A stretch of 9,843 bases of DNA from Candidatus Thorarchaeota archaeon. Lineage in GTDB: Archaea > Asgardarchaeota > Thorarchaeia > Thorarchaeales > Thorarchaeaceae. Shown here piece after piece: positions 1-5,608 of this stretch. The first letter of the stretch is position 1. Each line of letters starts with the position of its first letter. Location: contig JAEOSL010000127.1 of assembly GCA_016840385.1 (NCBI GenBank), positions 1 to 9,843 on the forward strand, in the 5' to 3' direction. Made by a program: the position numbers and the translations under genes. The notes under the pieces are model-generated. The model was not told where the DNA came from. It was given only the letters and a program-made list of their open reading frames with translations, and searched no databases.

Positions 1-1
1 G

Positions 2-970
2 CCACTGGTCAATCTAACTCAAGTTTTGGAAGGGTTCCTCCTACGACAATGGACTATAGATCGGACAGGGAACTACACCGATGTTGATTGGGAGAGATAT
101 GGTGGTTTCAGCGAATATCTACTCGGTCCTGTTACAATGAGTATGAATAAGATGGGAATAATTCTACTAGATCTTCTAAAGAATCAAGCAGACTATCCTG
201 GAATCTCAGCACTCGATATCGACAAGGATTCTTTGCTAGTACATCTTAATCGTACCTATACAGCTGATGGAGCCTTTAGTGAAGTTCCAGGTTGGAATCC
301 GGATATTGTATCTACATATCAAGCGCTCTACATCATAAATTTCCTTGATACATACGATCTAACTCTTAATCCCTGGGATATTGTAAATGAAACTGCAACA
401 ATTGAATGGATCAATAATTGTCGTAGTGGTGATGAGTTCAAACTAAGTCCTGAAGCAGACACAATTGGAGTTACTGCAACAGCAACCGGTATCATGGCAC
501 TTGATCTGTTGCCAAGTATAACTACCGTTCCTGGACTTCAAGCTGCAACCACTTGGGTTCTTGAGAGACAAATTACAGATTCAGTTGAAGATGATTTCAT
601 TGGTGGTTTTGAAGAGGGAGTTGATACTGAAGACCCGAATTTCAAATCTACATACTATGCTCTGAAACTATTGGAGTTTTCTGGTGGTCTTGTTTCTGTC
701 AATGAAACAACGGTGATTGATTTCATTTTGAATTGTCAAGTTGCAGATGGCTCATGGGGATATCTTCCCGGAGCAGACGTTGGTTCCTTAGCATATGCTG
801 GAGAAGCCTGTGAACTATTGAACATATTTGGAAATGCAGCTACAATTCTAACAAGTTCAGAAGACCCATACACTCCTGGAGGATTCATCCTCGACTGGAG
901 ATACATCGCAGTTATTGGCGTAATCCTACTGGCTCTTGTGATTGCAATCATCAGTATTCGAAGAGATTGA
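2..970 (+). CDS. Membrane-anchored prenyltransferase/squalene-oxidase-repeat protein (5' partial)
   Basis: The reading frame is open from base 2 with no convincing start, so the N-terminus lies upstream of the window. The TTG at 26 has no Shine-Dalgarno and is probably internal. About 322 residues are visible. At least three alpha/alpha-toroid repeats of the prenyltransferase/squalene oxidase type can be seen: GGF...LLGPVTMSMNK near the start, DGAFSEVPGWNPDIVSTYQAL in the middle, and GGFEEG...STYYALKLLEF followed by DGSWGYLPGADVGS near the end. The last ~25 residues are a hydrophobic helix (YIAVIGVILLALVIAIISI) followed by RRD, a stop-transfer anchor with a short cytoplasmic tail. The repeats are therefore probably outside the cell, anchored at the C-terminus. 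The prenyltransferase Zn-site pattern is not evident, so a binding or scaffold role is as likely as catalysis. The product is unknown. It stops 72 bp before the next gene on the same strand. Confidence 0.82.
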   Translation, partial: PLVNLTQVLEGFLLRQWTIDRTGNYTDVDWERYGGFSEYLLGPVTMSMNKMGIILLDLLKNQADYPGISALDIDKDSLLVHLNRTYTADGAFSEVPGWNPDIVSTYQALYIINFLDTYDLTLNPWDIVNETATIEWINNCRSGDEFKLSPEADTIGVTATATGIMALDLLPSITTVPGLQAATTWVLERQITDSVEDDFIGGFEEGVDTEDPNFKSTYYALKLLEFSGGLVSVNETTVIDFILNCQVADGSWGYLPGADVGSLAYAGEACELLNIFGNAATILTSSEDPYTPGGFILDWRYIAVIGVILLALVIAIISIRRD

Positions 971-1010
971 TAACAAAGCTTTATCACTTCTCTACTGTAG
1001 ATTAGCCCAC

Positions 1011-1027
1011 AAGGCCATTATGGCCTT
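1011..1027. promoter_or_regulatory. 17-bp perfect palindrome upstream of the 524-aa gene
   Basis: AAGGCCAT-T-ATGGCCTT is a perfect 8-bp inverted repeat around one central base, ending 15 bp before the ATG at 1043. A TATA-like stretch (CTTTATCA, 979-986) would place transcription start near 1009, so the palindrome would sit at or just after the start. That is a typical place for an archaeal repressor operator. In RNA it could instead form a 6-bp stem with a 5-nt loop near the ribosome site. The function is inferred from position only. Confidence 0.4.
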
Positions 1028-1042
1028 ATACAGGTGTAGAAC

Positions 1043-2617
1043 ATGTCATACTCAGAAATAGATGAAGATTCAATCCCGAGATACAAACGTGGGTATGAGT
1101 GGTTCTCCCACCTGGCAAACGCCAGTCTTTCTAAGAAGGACTGGAGACGTCTTGGGCTCTTCTCATTTTACGATGCTCCATATGCTGAGAGTGATCTTCT
1201 CTATCTCTCTCCAAAACAAGTTATGTTGACTATGGCAAAGATAGCTAAGAAGAAGGAATCGGGTCTTATCTTTGTAATAGATGCGATGGAAAAGGGAGAG
1301 ATGGGACTTAGTACCAAGCCTGGATTTGACCAGTTCATGGAAATCTTTGAAGGTCTATTTCCGGATGCAACCAAGTTTTACTTCGGACCCAAAAACACTG
1401 AGCGAGAATGGCTTCATAAGTATCCATCTTTGAAGATCCCACTAAGTTGGCTCGCTAAGCGACCCAATGTATTTTCTGAAGTTCTGTCAGATGCATCGCC
1501 TATAGGAGAAAATATTGCACCCGCAGATGCGTCCTTTGAAGACTATCCCGGAATGATAGAAGTTCTTGTGGAAAAATTAGGTCCACCATCACTCACTGAA
1601 GAAGTCATGGGAAGGATTCGAAGTACAGAAGCAAGCGAGTATGCTGGAGAAGCAGTTGGGTTAATGACAGTCTTCATCAGTCCTACAACAGCAGTATCTC
1701 GTGGAGTGAAGTATTTGGGCAAATTTATGAGCTTGGTCAAGGATCGAAGAAAGCAAGAAATGAAAGAGGTCTATCTCGAATGGACCGAAAGAGTTCAGAA
1801 AGGGTATTCGGAAGAGAATGTCAGAAAATTCTTCGATGATACTCCAGAATTCAAATCAGGATTAATTGAAGCTGCAAGCTCTTTCAAACCAATACTTCTA
1901 GTAATTGAAACCAGAGGTACTCTATATGATCTATTTCTTCCATTGGTGCTTCAACATCTTGTGGAAGAGATAGGATACATTCCACCACATAGGCGTCCTA
2001 GGAAAATCGATGATAAAAAGAAGAAGGACATGAAAGACATTGATGACGAAGATATGTCTTATGAATCTCTAGATGAAATTACAGAAGAAGACCTTCCACC
2101 AGTTACAGACCAACTAATTCAAACAATGATAGAAAAGGATGATGACCTCGCTAGGTCAGACATTGACATTTCTGAAGACGAGTTTGAAGGAAAACCTGAA
2201 ACAATTCTCTTTCTGGACGCAGCAACACACCTATCCAAGTTCAATAGGTCGTTCAAATTTGCACTGAATATTCCAGAGAAGTTCCCGAATATGTCAGTAG
2301 CAGCCTCCTTCTTTACAGATAGAGAGAAAATCAGCACGGCACTACAAGAAGGTGTCATTGAATACATGAAAGAAAGAGCGCTGATATTTGATTTACATCC
2401 AGCACTTTTTGATGTATCTACTGCGAGAATGCCAGTATCAAGAAAAGCATGGTTAATCGGTGAACTCCAAAAGATGGAGAGAATACGTTCAGAAGGTGAG
2501 GTTGCATTTCTTGAATATACTAGCGATGAAGACCGTAAATGGAATCTTCGCGTTGTTGAAAAGCCAGAAATCGAAGCTTTAACCAGAATTCGAAGGTGGT
2601 TTGGTGGAACTAAATAA
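1043..2617 (+). CDS. Unrecognised 524-residue archaeal protein
   Basis: I do not recognise a family. The ATG at 1043 is preceded by a weak ribosome site (AGGTG, 1032-1036). No signal peptide or clear membrane helix is visible, so the protein is probably cytoplasmic. Three hydrophobic, strand-like segments each end in an acidic residue: GLIFVIDAME (residues ~74-83), PILLVIETRG (~283-292) and TILFLDAATH (~387-396). The last resembles a Walker B strand, but I found no GxxxxGK[ST] P-loop, so ATPase activity is not supported. A highly charged, Lys/Asp/Glu-rich, probably disordered linker (~316-384) separates a large N-terminal region from a ~140-residue C-terminal domain. The start of the C-terminal domain has the last strand-like segment. 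The protein ends with a basic helix (ALTRIRRWFGGTK). Base and codon use look like those of its neighbours. It could be an Asgard- or Thorarchaeota-specific family. Confidence 0.85.
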   Translation: MSYSEIDEDSIPRYKRGYEWFSHLANASLSKKDWRRLGLFSFYDAPYAESDLLYLSPKQVMLTMAKIAKKKESGLIFVIDAMEKGEMGLSTKPGFDQFMEIFEGLFPDATKFYFGPKNTEREWLHKYPSLKIPLSWLAKRPNVFSEVLSDASPIGENIAPADASFEDYPGMIEVLVEKLGPPSLTEEVMGRIRSTEASEYAGEAVGLMTVFISPTTAVSRGVKYLGKFMSLVKDRRKQEMKEVYLEWTERVQKGYSEENVRKFFDDTPEFKSGLIEAASSFKPILLVIETRGTLYDLFLPLVLQHLVEEIGYIPPHRRPRKIDDKKKKDMKDIDDEDMSYESLDEITEEDLPPVTDQLIQTMIEKDDDLARSDIDISEDEFEGKPETILFLDAATHLSKFNRSFKFALNIPEKFPNMSVAASFFTDREKISTALQEGVIEYMKERALIFDLHPALFDVSTARMPVSRKAWLIGELQKMERIRSEGEVAFLEYTSDEDRKWNLRVVEKPEIEALTRIRRWFGGTK

Positions 2618-2622
2618 TTTTT
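2618..2622 (+). terminator. Short T-tract after the 524-aa gene
   Basis: Five consecutive T residues follow the stop codon directly (TAA then TTTTT). Archaeal RNA polymerase can terminate at short U-tracts without a hairpin, and a new TATA-like element lies ~15 bp further on. This is weak evidence, since A/T runs of this length occur by chance. Confidence 0.25.
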
Positions 2623-2633
2623 AGCCCATCCCA

Positions 2634-2646
2634 CAAGAGATATAAT
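2634..2646 (+). promoter_or_regulatory. Candidate BRE/TATA promoter of the AbrB-type regulator
   Basis: A purine-rich stretch (AAGAGA) runs into TATAAT (2641-2646). With the usual archaeal spacing of ~26 bp, transcription would start near 2669, just before the GGAGG at 2677-2681. This suggests the regulator has its own promoter and is not simply read through from the 524-residue gene. It is judged by pattern and spacing only. Confidence 0.45.
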
Positions 2647-2676
2647 CAATACTGACAAGAAGCCAATTGACTGTCC

Positions 2677-2681
2677 GGAGG
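2677..2681 (+). promoter_or_regulatory. GGAGG ribosome site that makes the regulator's start ambiguous
   Basis: GGAGG lies 9 nt before an in-frame TTG at 2691, ideal spacing for that codon, but 24 nt before the ATG at 2706. The ATG has only AAGGG (2697-2701) 4 nt upstream. The protein may therefore start at TTG 2691, giving five extra residues (M/L-T-K-G-D), rather than at the ATG. Confidence 0.5.
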
Positions 2682-2705
2682 CAGAAACATTTGACCAAGG
2701 GCGAT

Positions 2706-3104
2706 ATGACTCAGGCAAGGGTTCTAAAAATTGAGAAGGGTGACACCATTACTCTACCCGCAGACTTCATCGACAAGATCGGTCATCAATATGGTTTGAC
2801 CATTCTTATCATGAAAGATGGAAACGTAAAGATGTACCCTGTTGATAGCTCACGTGTAATGTATCTTAAACTCGTGATTGACAAACTAAGTAAGAGCTTC
2901 CTGGAAGAACTCACAATGGTCTTCATGGAAGTTGGTCTTGAGGACATTCTCTTTACAAGTGGAATTTGTCAAGCAGCTGATCAATGCTATTACGAATGTT
3001 ATTTCACACCTCAACAATTGAATGTTGAAGTTGACGCCTTCAATCAGCGATTGAACAATATTACCTGTGTCAAAGAGGTTATGCTTCAAGACGTTCCCAC
3101 TTAA
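2706..3104 (+). CDS. SpoVT/AbrB-domain DNA-binding regulator with ACT-like C-terminal domain
   Basis: The product is 132 residues from the ATG at 2706. The alternative TTG at 2691 has the better-spaced GGAGG and would add five residues. Residues ~4-48 fit the swapped-hairpin AbrB fold: RVLKIEKGDTITLPADF, then KIGHQYGLTILI and a DGNVKMYP strand. The family binds DNA as a dimer and normally regulates transcription. The rest (~53-130) has the order and size of a beta-alpha-beta-beta-alpha-beta ACT-like sensing domain: ELTMVFMEVGLEDILFTSG, then YYECYF, then a helix and CVKEVMLQ. This part is inferred, and no ligand can be named. Four cysteines (~88, 94, 98 and 121) fall in this half and could serve redox or metal sensing. 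The gene stands alone with a probable promoter of its own. The 61-bp gap before the AsnB-like gene leaves co-transcription possible. Confidence 0.82.
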   Translation: MTQARVLKIEKGDTITLPADFIDKIGHQYGLTILIMKDGNVKMYPVDSSRVMYLKLVIDKLSKSFLEELTMVFMEVGLEDILFTSGICQAADQCYYECYFTPQQLNVEVDAFNQRLNNITCVKEVMLQDVPT

Positions 3105-3165
3105 TCTACCAATTCTTCCTTCGGTAAATTGGGCATAGTAAAGAATCAGAGGATATTGGGTTTAG

Positions 3166-4053
3166 ATGGCAGGTCTTGCAATGCGACCAGAGGTACAGCG
3201 TGATGCAAATCCTGAGGAAGTTCTGAACTCATTGAAGATTCATTTAGAGCGATCTTTTGAATATCTACGTGGAACAGAAAGATGTGCAGTACTCTTCTCG
3301 GGAGGGGTAGATAGTGCTCTTGCCGCGCTTATGACAAGTAGAGTGTGTGAGGATACGCTACTCTTTACTGCACGATGTAAAGGTTCCCACGATGAGAGAG
3401 AGGGAGTTCAAGCGGCAGAGGTTATGTCACTGGACCATGTTGAAGTCCAGATTGATTCAGAATCATTATGGAATGCGCTTCCACAAGTTGTTCGTTCAAT
3501 CAAGAGTAGGAAAAGAATGGATGTAGAAATAGCGATTCCATTCTTCTTAGCAGCAGGAGAGGCACGAAAATTAGGTTACAAATTAATGGTGTCGGGTCAG
3601 GGTCCAGATGAACTATTTGCAGGATATGCAAGATACGAGAGGCTCATGATAGACCATGGTCCTGAGAAAGTAGAGGAAGCTCTCTGGAATGACATTTCTA
3701 TCACCGACGAAGTGAATATCCAACGAGATACGCGTGCTATTGGTTTTCATGGACTTAAATCGTTCTTTCCTTTTCTAGACCAAGAGTTTGCCAGTACATC
3801 TCTCACAATACCAGCCACATTGAATATCGACCCAAATAAGACTCCAGCAAGGAAATTGATGTTTCGTGAGCTAGCATTGAAATTAGGAGTGCCAAGAGAA
3901 GTAGCAATGACACCAAAACGTGCAACCCAATTTAGCTCTGGTACTTCGAAGATGCTTACTCAAACACTACGACAGAAAGTTGATACTTTGAACAACCTCA
4001 GTAAGAAAGGACTACAACCTGCAATCCAAGAGTTTCTGAATAATTTAGAATAA
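3166..4053 (+). CDS. Stand-alone asparagine-synthetase-type (AsnB C-terminal) ATP-pyrophosphatase
   Basis: The product has 295 residues. The PP-loop is SGGVDS (45-50), and the asparagine synthetase signature SGQGPDELFAGYARY spans 143-157. The later AsnB-like segments R187-D188 and GLKSFFPFLDQEF (196-208) are present, as is a C-terminal PKRATQFSSG (250-259). These define the synthetase half of AsnB, which activates a carboxylate as an acyl-adenylate and releases pyrophosphate. The N-terminal glutaminase half is missing: AsnB is usually above 500 residues and begins with Cys2, whereas here only ~40 residues precede the PP-loop. The enzyme may use free ammonia or another donor, and asparagine need not be the product. 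The ATG at 3166 lies after AGAGGA (12 nt), while an in-frame ATG at 3181 after AGGT is a possible alternative. It converges on the Gly-Gly beta-grasp gene with 3 nt between stops. Confidence 0.88.
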   Translation: MAGLAMRPEVQRDANPEEVLNSLKIHLERSFEYLRGTERCAVLFSGGVDSALAALMTSRVCEDTLLFTARCKGSHDEREGVQAAEVMSLDHVEVQIDSESLWNALPQVVRSIKSRKRMDVEIAIPFFLAAGEARKLGYKLMVSGQGPDELFAGYARYERLMIDHGPEKVEEALWNDISITDEVNIQRDTRAIGFHGLKSFFPFLDQEFASTSLTIPATLNIDPNKTPARKLMFRELALKLGVPREVAMTPKRATQFSSGTSKMLTQTLRQKVDTLNNLSKKGLQPAIQEFLNNLE

Positions 4054-4056
4054 CAT

Positions 4057-4287
4057 CTATCCACCAGCGATGAGGGGAAGAACAACTACACTCTCATTTT
4101 CATTAATCTGAAAATCAAGTGGCACACGCTTTCCATCAACAAGCACAACATGATCTGTAGAAAGTTCTAATTCAAGAAGCAATTGTGCAACTGTTTTCGA
4201 TTCTTCCACTATGACTCTTTGAATGCGTTTCTCCTTGAGTGCATCTGACATTGGAACCACTAATAGAATATTCGCGGCGAACCTCAT
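4057..4287 (-). CDS. MoaD/ThiS-like beta-grasp (ubiquitin-like) protein with Gly-Gly C-terminus
   Basis: This is a 76-residue protein of the size and pattern of the MoaD/ThiS/SAMP sulfur-carrier family. Strands ANILLVV and RIQRVIVEES are followed by the helix TVAQLLLELEL, then HVVLVDGKRVPLDFQI and a final ESVVVLPLIAGG directly before the stop. The terminal Gly-Gly is the residue pair that E1-like enzymes adenylate, for thiocarboxylate formation or protein conjugation. The first strand lies before Met13, so the ATG at 4287 fits a complete fold better than the internal Met. No clear Shine-Dalgarno precedes it, so the transcript may be leaderless. It could serve molybdopterin, thiamine or tRNA thiolation, or an ubiquitin-like modifier system; the sequence alone cannot decide. 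No E1 or MoaE gene is in this window. It is convergent with the AsnB-like gene, so the two are not one operon. Confidence 0.8.
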   Translation of the reverse strand: MRFAANILLVVPMSDALKEKRIQRVIVEESKTVAQLLLELELSTDHVVLVDGKRVPLDFQINENESVVVLPLIAGG

Positions 4288-4444
4288 AAGGTTAATTCAC
4301 ATAGCATTAATCGGCAAAGCTCTATCTAGAAATCAACAATCATCATTGTCCAGTCGTTAGCCATAAATAGCTAGAGTAAGCTCAATCTTACGTCGGCATA
4401 ATACTAAGGATAAGGAAAACAATCGGTAATAGTCGTAAAAAAAA

Positions 4445-4458
4445 CGGTGGCGCCAACG
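4445..4458. promoter_or_regulatory. Palindrome CGGTGGCGCCAACG next to an A8 tract
   Basis: The core TGGCGCCA is a perfect 8-bp palindrome, extended by two further matching base pairs beyond one mismatch. It stands out as GC-rich inside A/T-rich intergenic DNA, about 95 bp before the HMG-CoA synthase start and ~35 bp before the best TATA-like box. It is a candidate operator or activator site. On the minus strand it is followed by T8, which resembles a terminator, but its stem would be short and interrupted. Confidence 0.3.
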
Positions 4459-4490
4459 CAATATTCATAAGAACGTTGCAAGCAAACACG

Positions 4491-4498
4491 TAAAATAA
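4491..4498 (+). promoter_or_regulatory. Candidate TATA box of the HMG-CoA synthase operon
   Basis: TAAAATAA preceded by purine- and A-rich bases could act as TATA plus BRE, with a start near 4521 and a ~32-nt leader containing the GGAGA ribosome site (4539-4543). The more obvious TTATATAT at 4531-4538 lies too close to the ATG at 4553 to drive a leader carrying that ribosome site. Confidence 0.35.
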
Positions 4499-4552
4499 TG
4501 ACGTAACGCAATTCGACGTTCACCGATTTGTTATATATGGAGAGAATTGCAA

Positions 4553-5596
4553 ATGGTTGGTATTGTAGGATATGGAGTATACGTCCCACGTTATCGAATT
4601 AAAACTACAGACATCGCAGAAGTCTGGGGTGACGCTAGTGGGAGAATCGCAAAAGGACTTGGCGTATTTGAAAAGTCAGTTCCTGGACCCGATGAAGATG
4701 TAACCACAATTTCCGTAGAGGCCGCACGTAACGCTGTCAAGCGAGCACAGATTGACCCGAGAGATATCGAAGCGGTATATGTAGGATCAGAATCACACCC
4801 CTACGCAGTAAAACCCACGGGTACAATTGTTGCTGAAGCGATTGGTTGCACACACGATATGACTTGTGCAGACTTGGAGTTCGCATGCAAGGCGGGAACA
4901 GCGGGCATACAGATGGCTATGGGACTTGTCAAATCTAAGATGATTAAAATTGGTTTGGCTATTGGCTCAGACACTGCACAGGGAAGACCTGGTGATGCGC
5001 TAGAATATTCAGCAGCAGCAGGCGGTGCAGCTTTTCTAATTGGGTTAAAGAACCCACTTGCCACAATCGAGGAAACAGTATCATTCACCACAGACACTCC
5101 AGACTTCTGGAGGCGTGAGGGTGAAGACTTTCCAAGTCATGGAGCAAGATTCACTGGAGAACCAGCATACTTCCGACATGTAGGCGAAGGTGCAAAATCA
5201 CTCTTCAGGAAGACAAAGACTACAGTCGACGATTACGACTACTTTGTTTTCCACATGCCAAATGGAAAGTTCCCAGTGGCAATGGGCAGACAACTTGGAG
5301 TTCCTCCTGAGAAACTTGAGGACAGTCTTGTTGTTCGCCAGATTGGTAACACTTACTCTGGTTCAGCTATGATAGGCTTAGCACGAATTCTTGACATTGC
5401 TAAACCTGGCTCTAAGATATTCATGGTAGCTTACGGCTCAGGCGCAGGTAGTGATGCATTCTCAATAACAGTTGAAGATGCAATCGAAGAGCGTCGTGGA
5501 GAGGTTCCGACAGTTGATGATTATGTTGAACGTAAAACGTACGTGGACTATGCGACATATGCTAAGTTCAGGCGGAAGATCAAGGCACTTGGTTAA
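4553..5596 (+). CDS. Hydroxymethylglutaryl-CoA synthase (archaeal type)
   Basis: Condenses acetyl-CoA with acetoacetyl-CoA to give HMG-CoA, the committed route to mevalonate and archaeal isoprenoid lipids. At 347 residues it has the usual archaeal length and begins with the typical [16 protein letters not shown]. Catalytic residues of the thiolase-fold family are visible: Glu80 in [12 protein letters not shown], the acylated Cys112 in [11 protein letters not shown], and His234 in [11 protein letters not shown]. The C-terminal [14 protein letters not shown] is also characteristic. An in-frame TTG at 4547 exists, but GGAGA (4539-4543) lies 9 nt before the ATG at 4553, so I use the ATG. It is the first gene of a tight operon with the thiolase and DUF35 protein. 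In Methanothermococcus these three gene products form one complex that passes acetoacetyl-CoA directly to this enzyme. HMG-CoA reductase is not in this window. Confidence 0.96.
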   Translation: MVGIVGYGVYVPRYRIKTTDIAEVWGDASGRIAKGLGVFEKSVPGPDEDVTTISVEAARNAVKRAQIDPRDIEAVYVGSESHPYAVKPTGTIVAEAIGCTHDMTCADLEFACKAGTAGIQMAMGLVKSKMIKIGLAIGSDTAQGRPGDALEYSAAAGGAAFLIGLKNPLATIEETVSFTTDTPDFWRREGEDFPSHGARFTGEPAYFRHVGEGAKSLFRKTKTTVDDYDYFVFHMPNGKFPVAMGRQLGVPPEKLEDSLVVRQIGNTYSGSAMIGLARILDIAKPGSKIFMVAYGSGAGSDAFSITVEDAIEERRGEVPTVDDYVERKTYVDYATYAKFRRKIKALG

Positions 5597-5602
5597 GGAG
5601 GT
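5595..5602 (+). promoter_or_regulatory. Strong Shine-Dalgarno AAGGAGGT of the thiolase gene
   Basis: This 8-nt match to the 16S 3' end starts inside the TAA stop of the upstream HMG-CoA synthase gene and lies 6 nt before the ATG at 5609. It is the strongest ribosome site in the window and fits coupled translation of two subunits of one complex. Confidence 0.85.
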
Positions 5603-5608
5603 CAAAGA

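Larger units (their letters stand above)
4288..4552. other. 265-bp divergent intergenic region
   Basis: The region separates the beta-grasp gene (-) from the HMG-CoA synthase operon (+). It contains an A8 tract (4437-4444), a near-perfect palindrome (4445-4458), two copies of AACGCAAT (4456-4463 and 4505-4512) and two copies of ACGTAA (4488-4493 and 4501-4506). A TATA-like stretch lies at 4491-4498. I see no tRNA, no convincing small ORF and no recognisable riboswitch. The last ~120 bp probably hold the operon promoter and its control sites. Confidence 0.5.

Noticed and set aside
26..28. TTG at 26 as the true start of the first gene
   Set aside because: The frame is open back to the window edge, there is no ribosome site, and a start here would leave a surface-anchored protein without an export signal.
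1001..2637. Similar strings TTAGCCCACAAG (1002-1013) and TTAGCCCATCCCACAAG (2621-2637) in two successive spacers as a repeat element
   Set aside because: Only two short imperfect copies exist in the window, so chance is a sufficient explanation. A genome-wide count would be needed to reconsider.
2119..2718. 199-codon open frame antisense to the 524-aa gene
   Set aside because: It is Ser-rich, with no domain, and fully explained as the shadow of a well-supported gene; it runs across that gene's stop and the next promoter.
3107..3132. Inverted repeat CCAATT...AATTGG after the AbrB-type gene as a terminator
   Set aside because: The stem is only 6 A/T-rich base pairs with a 12-nt loop, a competing TACC/GGTA pairing exists, and no T-tract follows.
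4531..4538. TTATATAT as the promoter of the HMG-CoA synthase operon
   Set aside because: Transcription would start at or after the ATG at 4553, which is incompatible with the GGAGA ribosome site at 4539-4543. The upstream TAAAATAA fits better.
4404..4589. 61-codon open frame on the minus strand across the divergent spacer
   Set aside because: It overlaps the HMG-CoA synthase start, has no recognisable domain or ribosome site, and its composition (Ile/Tyr/Phe-rich) looks like translated A/T-rich spacer.
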